NCBI GenBank assembly: GCA_034436375.1
Contig: DAOTVS010000006.1
Coordinates: 1 to 26,812 of the forward strand
From: DAOTVS01 sp034436375
Lineage (GTDB): Bacteria > Chloroflexota > Anaerolineae > SpSt-313
Direction: 5' to 3'
DNA: 26,812 nucleotides
Positions 21,431 through 26,812 of the stretch are shown here, piece after piece. The notes beneath the pieces were generated by a model. The model had not been told where the DNA came from, ran no database searches, and worked only from the letters and a program-made list of their open reading frames with translations. The stretch's first letter is position 1; every line of letters begins with the position of its first letter. The position numbers and the translations under genes are program-made.

Positions 21431-22615
21431 CTACAAACCGGCCTCACCAGCGTAGAGGCCAAAAGAGAGCGCTTTGCGCGGGCAGATCGCCACACAGACG
21501 CCGCAGCCCAGGCACTTGTCGGCATCGATGACGGGCAGCTTGCCCTGCATCTCGATGGCATAGCAGTGCCCGGGCCGCAGGCACACCCCACAGCCATTGC
21601 AGCGTGCCGAGTCCACACGCGGCACATCAGCCAGCATCTCCAGATCCGCCGCCGGCCGCAGGTTGCGCAGCGCCTTGCCCACCATCTCCTCGTACGAGGT
21701 GAACCCCATCTCCTGCATGTACTGCTCCATCCCCTGCAGGATGCGGGGGATAAGCTCAAAGCCATACCACATGAGCGAGGTGCAGGCCGTGACCAGGGTG
21801 GCCCCCCAGAGCATGTATTGCACGGCGTGCTGCCAGTTCATGATACCGCCGCCCCCGACCAGGGGCGCCTGCACGCGCTTGGCCGTCTGGGCCACCATGG
21901 CATAGCCGGGCAATTGGCACGCGGGCCCACCCAGGCTGCCAAAACTCGCGCCCCCCGCCAGATCATACACGTGATCCAGATTGTACAGGTCGACCGGCGG
22001 CAGGCTGAGCTGGGCCCCGGCCAGGCACAGGCCATCGGCCCCACCCTGCACGCAGGCAGCAGCCACCGCAGTGATGTCGGTCACATTCGGCGTCAGCTTT
22101 GGCACCACCGGCACCTTGACCGCCGCCTTGCAGATCTCCACCACCTGCCGCGCCAAGGCAGGGCTCTGCCCGGTGAGGGCGCCGCCGAGGCCGCCTGCCT
22201 GACCCAACTGGTGCGCCGTCAGGGTCAGGTTGGGGCAAATAAAGTTGAGCTCAATCAGGTCGGCCCCGGCCTCTTCCATGGCCTTGGCCAGTCGCCCCCA
22301 GCTCTCCAGGTCTTCCCCTTCATGGGTAATATTGGCGAACAGCAGCAGGTCGGGCGCCAGTTTCTTTCCCTCGGCGATCAGCCGGACCCCCTCGTCCAGG
22401 TCAAGCCGGCGGTCCACACAAACGATGCTGCCGGCCCGTGGGTCATGGTACATACGCAACCGCTTGTAGAACGATTGCTTAATCAGCGTCAGCTTGGTGC
22501 TGGCCGCAGCGGCCCCGCAGTCATAGGCTTTCTTCAGCAGAAAGGGCTTGACGGTGAGGGGGCTCGAGGCCACCACAAAGGGATTGCGGAAACGGAGGCC
22601 GGCAAAGGTGATCAT
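21431..22615 (-). CDS. PreA/dihydroorotate dehydrogenase-like flavoprotein with two 4Fe-4S clusters
   Basis: An FMN TIM-barrel oxidoreductase resembling the C-terminal part of dihydropyrimidine dehydrogenase. The barrel has ELNFICPN (122-129), VPKLTPNVTD (171-180) and the FMN phosphate site VGGGGI. The C-terminal ferredoxin domain has Cys339, 342, 345, 351 (with a wider last spacing) and Cys368, 371, 374, 378. In dihydropyrimidine dehydrogenases the active-site loop reads LACGQDP; here it is ALTGQSP (146-152), so the catalytic cysteine is missing, while the Cys of the ICPN motif remains. A different substrate is likely. The PreT partner is also absent. The ATG at 22615 overlaps the previous stop as ATGA with AGGGG eight bases upstream; an ATG two codons earlier is less well placed. 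Confidence 0.85.
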   Translation of the reverse strand: MITFAGLRFRNPFVVASSPLTVKPFLLKKAYDCGAAAASTKLTLIKQSFYKRLRMYHDPRAGSIVCVDRRLDLDEGVRLIAEGKKLAPDLLLFANITHEGEDLESWGRLAKAMEEAGADLIELNFICPNLTLTAHQLGQAGGLGGALTGQSPALARQVVEICKAAVKVPVVPKLTPNVTDITAVAAACVQGGADGLCLAGAQLSLPPVDLYNLDHVYDLAGGASFGSLGGPACQLPGYAMVAQTAKRVQAPLVGGGGIMNWQHAVQYMLWGATLVTACTSLMWYGFELIPRILQGMEQYMQEMGFTSYEEMVGKALRNLRPAADLEMLADVPRVDSARCNGCGVCLRPGHCYAIEMQGKLPVIDADKCLGCGVCVAICPRKALSFGLYAGEAGL

Positions 22616-23814
22616 CTCCATGACCCCTGGCAGCTCTGCAACTCGTCTAATGTCAGGCGCCGGCCCTGCTCCGCTGACACATAGAGCGCATAGGCCACGG
22701 CGATGGCTTCTTCCGCCAGGTCGATGCCAGAGACCGGTGGCCGCCCTTCGGCCACGGCCTCACAAAAGTCCTGCACCTCCTGCTGATAGCCCGACGCCCA
22801 ATCATGGTCCACAGCCGGGCAGCTCCAACCGGCGTTGGTTTCGAGCTTTTCATTTAAAAAGACCCCACCCAAAACCGAGTCCCCGGGCGCATAGGCCTGG
22901 CAGGTATCATTCGGGTCCATATTGCAGCGCACGCGGGCATTCGAGAGGTAGACTTCCATGCCGCTCTCCAGCCCACCCAGCGCGATGTCGGAGGCCGAGA
23001 TTACCGCTACCGTGCCGTCGTCAAAGGTGAGGGCGCCCAGCGACCAGTTCTCCACATCCTGCCAGCCAGTCACGAGCCAGTGCTTCTCCTCACTCTGCAC
23101 ACTCGCGACCGAGGTCAGATCGGCCATCTGGCCATAGACGGCCCGCACGTGGATCGGCCTGCCCTGGCGGCGTATGCCCTCCCACTGTTTCAGATAGATG
23201 GCCGCGCTAAGGGGGTGGATGCCCAGGCGCATGAGCGCGCCACCGCCCGACGTTTCCCAGCGCTTGGAAAACTCGGAAGCCGAGCCGCTGTGAGACTCGT
23301 GGCCGCGAATGTCCAGGATCGTGCCACCAGAGGCCTGCATGATCTCAATGCCGCGCCGCACCGCAGGAGCGTAGATCCAATTCTCGGCATAGAGGAGGTA
23401 GACCCCGTGTTCCGCAAAGGTTTGCCGGATGGCTCGCAGATCGTCGCACACCTGGCGATACATGGCCAGCTTCGACGTATTCCCAGGGCCAAGATACCCC
23501 GTCAGGGGCTTTTCACATACCACATGCTTGCCCCTCGTGGCAGCGGCAATGGCCATATCTTTGTGCAGGTGCACCGGCACACAGAGGTCAACCATATTGA
23601 TCTCGTCATCGGCCAGCACGGCCTCCAGATCGGGGTAGACCCTGGTGAGGCCATGGCGCTGAGCCAGCGCCTCGGCCTTGGCGCGCGTGCGCGAGGCAAT
23701 GCCGACCACTTCCAGATCCAAACCATAGACCCTGGCATAGGAAGCCAGGTGGAAACTGGCAGCAAAGCCTGCGCCCACCACGGCCACGCGGACCCGGTTC
23801 CGGCTACGGTTCAC
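22612..23814 (-). CDS. Gfo/Idh/MocA family oxidoreductase (tandem paralogue 2)
   Basis: This NAD(P)-dependent sugar oxidoreductase acts on a free or nucleotide-bound sugar or inositol. The Rossmann start is VAVVGAGFAASFH (about 10-22), and the family EKP signature is in VVCEKPLTGY. The substrate-domain region GGGALMRLGIHPL has the conserved His but lacks the Asp of the common GxHxxD motif. Long blocks such as LVTGWQDVENW and CNM-QAYAP are shared with the upstream gene, showing a tandem duplication. The GTG start overlaps the previous stop (GTGA) with GGAGGAGG eight bases upstream. The 400-residue length is above the usual 330-380 because of an insert after EKP. The exact substrate is unknown. 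Confidence 0.88.
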   Translation of the reverse strand: MNRSRNRVRVAVVGAGFAASFHLASYARVYGLDLEVVGIASRTRAKAEALAQRHGLTRVYPDLEAVLADDEINMVDLCVPVHLHKDMAIAAATRGKHVVCEKPLTGYLGPGNTSKLAMYRQVCDDLRAIRQTFAEHGVYLLYAENWIYAPAVRRGIEIMQASGGTILDIRGHESHSGSASEFSKRWETSGGGALMRLGIHPLSAAIYLKQWEGIRRQGRPIHVRAVYGQMADLTSVASVQSEEKHWLVTGWQDVENWSLGALTFDDGTVAVISASDIALGGLESGMEVYLSNARVRCNMDPNDTCQAYAPGDSVLGGVFLNEKLETNAGWSCPAVDHDWASGYQQEVQDFCEAVAEGRPPVSGIDLAEEAIAVAYALYVSAEQGRRLTLDELQSCQGSWR

Positions 23815-24992
23815 AGTTCGATCCTCCTCCCTTCCTCGGCAGCCTGGTAGGCAGCATAGGTAACGCGCACGACCTCCAACCCCAATCGCCCATCAACCAG
23901 CGATGGCCGGCCTTCCTGCACAGCAGAACAAAAGTCGCGCATCTCCTGAGGATAGCCCAGCAGCCATTCCTCATCCACATTGGCAAAGTTCCAGCCCGCC
24001 TTGGTGTCGAGTTTCTCAGCCAGGTAGGAACCCGCAAAGATCGCAGGGTCCGGTGCATAGGTCTGGAGCAACGAGCTATGGCTCATATTACAGGCGAGGC
24101 GGGCGTTGGAGAGGTGAATCTCCAGCGTATCGGTCATGCCTCCCAGCACCGTATCAGAGCCGAAGATGATAGCATGCGTGCCATCGGTAAAGGTCACGAT
24201 CACGGTCGCCCAGTTCTCCACGTCCTGCCAGCCCGTGACCAGCCACTTGTGCTCCTCAGCCACAAAGGAGGGAACACGCGTCAAGTCGCCCACCTCGGCC
24301 ACCACCGAGCGCACACCGATCGGCCTCCCGTCGCGTGCGATTCCCTCTTGCTGCTTCAGATAGAGCGCCGTGCCAAGCGGGTGCGCACCCAGGCGGATGA
24401 GTGCCCCCCCGCCCGCAGCGCGCCATTCCTTAGCATAGGCAGCATGCGAACCGCCATGACACTCCTGGGCGCGGATCTCCAGGATGGTGCCGCCCGCATC
24501 CCGGCACAGCGCCATGGCCCGCTGCACCACAGGCGAATAGATCCAGTTCTCGGCATACATGAGCCGGACGCCTGCCCCCTCGGCCGCAGCGAGCATCTCC
24601 TCGGCAGCGTGCACAGCCTGTCGCAACATCAGGCCCTTCGGGGTAGCGCCCACCGGCTCAGCGGCCCCAGCCCCCCCAAAATAGCCAGTCAATGGCTTTT
24701 CACAGATGACGTGCTTTCCCGCCTGTGCGGCAGCCACGCAAAAGGGCGCGTGCAGATAGTTGGGCACACACAGGTCCACAATCGAGATCTCAGGGCGCTC
24801 CAGGAGTGCATCAAAGCTCTCGCACACGACCGGGATGCCGTACTCATGCGCCAGGGCCTCGGCCTCGCTCCTCGGCGAAGCCGTGGTAGCGCCGATGAGC
24901 ACATTCAGATCAGCCAGCCGCTGATAGGCGCGAGCGTGGATGTGGGCGGCAAATCCCGCCCCCACCAGGCCCACCCGCAAAGGCTCCTTCAC
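23811..24992 (-). CDS. Gfo/Idh/MocA family oxidoreductase (tandem paralogue 1)
   Basis: Close paralogue of the next gene downstream. It has the same architecture: Rossmann fold VGLVGAGFAAHIHARAY, the CEKPLTGY signature with a following insert of about 20 residues (GGAGAAEPVGATPKGL), YAENWIYSPVVQRA, GGGALIRLGAHPLG and LVTGWQDVENW. The two proteins therefore arose by duplication and probably act on related intermediates. The GTG start follows GGGAGG by four to five bases and lies 11 bases after the previous stop. A longer open frame upstream overlaps that gene and was discarded. The 393-residue product is cytoplasmic. Confidence 0.88.
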   Translation of the reverse strand: MKEPLRVGLVGAGFAAHIHARAYQRLADLNVLIGATTASPRSEAEALAHEYGIPVVCESFDALLERPEISIVDLCVPNYLHAPFCVAAAQAGKHVICEKPLTGYFGGAGAAEPVGATPKGLMLRQAVHAAEEMLAAAEGAGVRLMYAENWIYSPVVQRAMALCRDAGGTILEIRAQECHGGSHAAYAKEWRAAGGGALIRLGAHPLGTALYLKQQEGIARDGRPIGVRSVVAEVGDLTRVPSFVAEEHKWLVTGWQDVENWATVIVTFTDGTHAIIFGSDTVLGGMTDTLEIHLSNARLACNMSHSSLLQTYAPDPAIFAGSYLAEKLDTKAGWNFANVDEEWLLGYPQEMRDFCSAVQEGRPSLVDGRLGLEVVRVTYAAYQAAEEGRRIEL

Positions 24993-25003
24993 AGTTCCTC
25001 CCG

Positions 25004-26053
25004 CTATACCGGGCTCAGACTCCGGCAGGCCTCCAGCACCGCGATCTCGCGCCGCACGCTTTGCGCCGTGATGGCCAGCGGCGCCCCCTGGCGCAGGGTC
25101 GCGTAGAAATCGAGCCAGGTCTTCCGATAGCCCCACGCATCCTCATCCGGCGGCGTGTAGCTCTCCTCCTGCCAGGGAAGTTCCTCATGGTTGTAACTGC
25201 GGTCGGGCGTGGGCTCCCGGGTCAGGGGTCGCGGGGGCAGGGCCTTGGGGTCCAGGTACTTCCAGCGCAGATGCCAGTCGGAGCCGGTCAGGCCGCCCTG
25301 GGTGCCCATGACGAGATAATCCTCTTGCGGGTAGGCGCAGGCATTGGTCAGCTCGATATCGATCAGGGGCTTGCCCGGGGCCTGCAGGATGATCTTCACA
25401 TGGCTTTCGGCATCGCCCGCGTACAGGGGCGTGCGCTGCATGTGGCAAAAGACGGCCGGCTCGGCATCGCCTAGCAGGACGAGGGCGCGATCGACCGCGT
25501 GGGAGCCATAGTTGTTGAGCATCCCGCCGCCGAACTCCTTGAGCGTCTGCCAATCCCAGCGGCGGTAAAAGCCATGCCACGCCATGCGGATCTCGATGAT
25601 ACGCCCCAGAATGCCGGAATCGATCACCTGGCGCAGCTTGAGAAAGCCAGGCTTGTTGCGATAGTTGTGGTTGATGGTCAGGTGCCGCCCTGTCTCCTGC
25701 GCCACAGCGATCAGGTGATCGGCCTCCGCCAAGCTTCCGGCCATGGGTTTCTCAAGCATCACGTGCATACCAGCACGCAGGGCCATCTCAGTCTGCACGC
25801 CATGCAGATGGCTGGGCGAGGCCACGACCATGACCTCGACCCCGCCTGCGCGCACCATGTCCTCATAGGCCGTATAGGCGCGGCAGCCAAAGCGCGCCTG
25901 CGCCTCCCGCTGCCGGGCGGGGTCGGGGTCACATACGGCGACGACCCGAAAGTAGTCGGCCAGCGGCGCCAGATAATCCGCGTGGATGCTCCAGCCCGCG
26001 CGCCCCAGCCCGGCGATACCGACGGTCACGATACTGCCCGTATTCCGCTCCAC
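25004..26053 (-). CDS. Gfo/Idh/MocA family oxidoreductase, third member, different subgroup
   Basis: A 349-residue Rossmann dehydrogenase with VGIAGLGRAGWSIHADYL at the N-terminus, an EKP motif in VMLEKPMAGS, and NYGSHAVDRAL with the complete HxxD active-site pattern. This subgroup is clearly different from the tandem pair, which lacks that Asp. The C-terminal domain is tryptophan-rich (DWHLRWKYLD). The GTG start has only AAGG close by; a second GTG eight codons on, right at the fold, is possible. It lies 24 bases downstream of the creatininase-like gene, so it belongs to the same operon. Three sugar oxidoreductases in one operon suggest a stepwise oxidation-reduction pathway. Confidence 0.87.
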   Translation of the reverse strand: MERNTGSIVTVGIAGLGRAGWSIHADYLAPLADYFRVVAVCDPDPARQREAQARFGCRAYTAYEDMVRAGGVEVMVVASPSHLHGVQTEMALRAGMHVMLEKPMAGSLAEADHLIAVAQETGRHLTINHNYRNKPGFLKLRQVIDSGILGRIIEIRMAWHGFYRRWDWQTLKEFGGGMLNNYGSHAVDRALVLLGDAEPAVFCHMQRTPLYAGDAESHVKIILQAPGKPLIDIELTNACAYPQEDYLVMGTQGGLTGSDWHLRWKYLDPKALPPRPLTREPTPDRSYNHEELPWQEESYTPPDEDAWGYRKTWLDFYATLRQGAPLAITAQSVRREIAVLEACRSLSPV

Positions 26054-26077
26054 TGCCTTACCGCTGCCTTTCTCTAT

Positions 26078-26812
26078 CTACAAGCCCAGCGCCGCCATGG
26101 CCTCTCGTACGGCGCTCTCCACATCTGCGACGGCCAGATCGAGCACCCGGCAGCCGCGCTCGGGGGATGCCTGCAAGCGAGGGTCATACTCCGGGCGCAG
26201 GGTATGGTCCGCAGTCGGTTTGCCGTTAAAGGTATCGCAATCCACCACAGCCCAGTCTGCACTGCGCAGGGGCTCGGAGGCCGGCGGCAGCGCGCCCAAG
26301 TCAACGCTTTCCGGGTAGAGAGCCATCATCACGGAGGTCTCGCCGGCATCAGCATGGCCGGTGAACGTATCCAGGTCGCCGTGAGCCGGCCACGCCGTCG
26401 TCAGGAGCACCCGCGCGGGCGAGGTGGCACTCAACTCGATGCTCAGGCGCTGCAGCGTGTCGAGCTGATTGCGGGCGCCATGACCGTTCACCAATACAAT
26501 GAGCCGGTATTGCTGCCGGATCAGCAGCCCCACCAGTTCCCGCACCAGCAAGGCCAGGAACTCTTCGCGACAATACAGGCTGGGCAGGCTATTCGCAGGG
26601 AAATCCATACCGACGACATATTGGCCCCTGGCAAAGCCCAGGTCAGCCACCATCTCCGGCGGGCGCTCACGCTCCGTGCCCCAAAAGAAGGGGGGCAAGA
26701 CGACCCCGCCCACGCGCTCGGCCACTTGCAGCGCCACCGCCTGCGCATTCAGGGGATCGGTGCCCAGGGGCATGTGCACCGAATGCCACTCCAGAGGGCC
26801 AAGTGGAACGTA
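26078..26812 (-). CDS. Creatininase/creatinine amidohydrolase family protein, 5' end cut by the window edge
   Basis: A metal-dependent amidohydrolase-fold protein. The frame is open to the right edge, and the residues upstream of the first possible start (PLGPLEWHSVHMPLGTD) carry the family's Glu and His metal ligands, so the true start lies beyond the window. Other marks are LVNGHGARNQ (the NGHGGN-type motif), HADAGETSVMMALYPE (the H-AGExETS motif) and FFWGTERERP. Homologues in sugar operons are often annotated as creatininase but are unlikely to act on creatinine; some related proteins open lactams or amides. It is the first visible gene of the catabolic operon, and more genes may lie upstream outside the window. 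Confidence 0.88.
   Translation of the reverse strand, partial: YVPLGPLEWHSVHMPLGTDPLNAQAVALQVAERVGGVVLPPFFWGTERERPPEMVADLGFARGQYVVGMDFPANSLPSLYCREEFLALLVRELVGLLIRQQYRLIVLVNGHGARNQLDTLQRLSIELSATSPARVLLTTAWPAHGDLDTFTGHADAGETSVMMALYPESVDLGALPPASEPLRSADWAVVDCDTFNGKPTADHTLRPEYDPRLQASPERGCRVLDLAVADVESAVREAMAALGL

Overview
The window is GC-rich DNA packed with genes. It uses many GTG and TTG starts, strong Shine-Dalgarno sites and ATGA/GTGA stop-start overlaps. The gene mix points to a heterotrophic bacterium, most likely a member of the Chloroflexota (Anaerolineae-like). That mix includes an NfnAB pair, a substrate-binding/VWA fusion, an ATPase fused to an OmpR-type winged helix, PspA, and Gfo/Idh oxidoreductases with a creatininase-like protein. 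The phylum is inferred from gene content only; no rRNA or tRNA gene was seen.

Left part (1-9.8 kb). A sulfatase cut by the left edge converges on a minus-strand nfnA-nfnB operon for flavin-based electron bifurcation. A textbook sigma-70 promoter (TTGACA-N17-TATAAT) drives that operon. Behind it is a 412-bp gene-free stretch with a plus-strand intrinsic terminator and one copy of a repeat also found after the sulfatase. A small membrane protein follows. Next is a second minus-strand transcription unit with its own promoter at 9749-9777: the FAD, 2Fe-2S and molybdopterin subunits of a xanthine dehydrogenase-family hydroxylase, then YlxP (DUF503) and two small membrane proteins.

Middle part (9.8-19.7 kb, plus strand). 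A DUF4870/Tic20-like membrane protein has its own extended -10 promoter and intrinsic terminator. Then come recJ and, 14 bp later, an ATPase/winged-helix regulator. After a phosphate-box-like direct repeat there is a five-gene run: PspA, a membrane-anchored substrate-binding protein, a substrate-binding/VWA fusion, a two-TM coiled-coil protein and a LivK-like lipoprotein. No ABC permease or ATPase gene is present, so this looks more like an envelope sensing or stress module than a transporter. It is the best candidate for something undescribed.

Right part (19.7-26.8 kb, minus strand). A compact catabolic operon is read from the right edge inward: a creatininase-family protein (cut by the edge), three Gfo/Idh/MocA oxidoreductases (two of them tandem paralogues), a PreA/dihydroorotate dehydrogenase-like flavoprotein with two 4Fe-4S clusters, a divergent NagB-like isomerase/deaminase and an SDR of the D-mannonate oxidoreductase type. 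It probably degrades an unusual sugar, amino sugar or uronate. The substrate cannot be read from the sequence.
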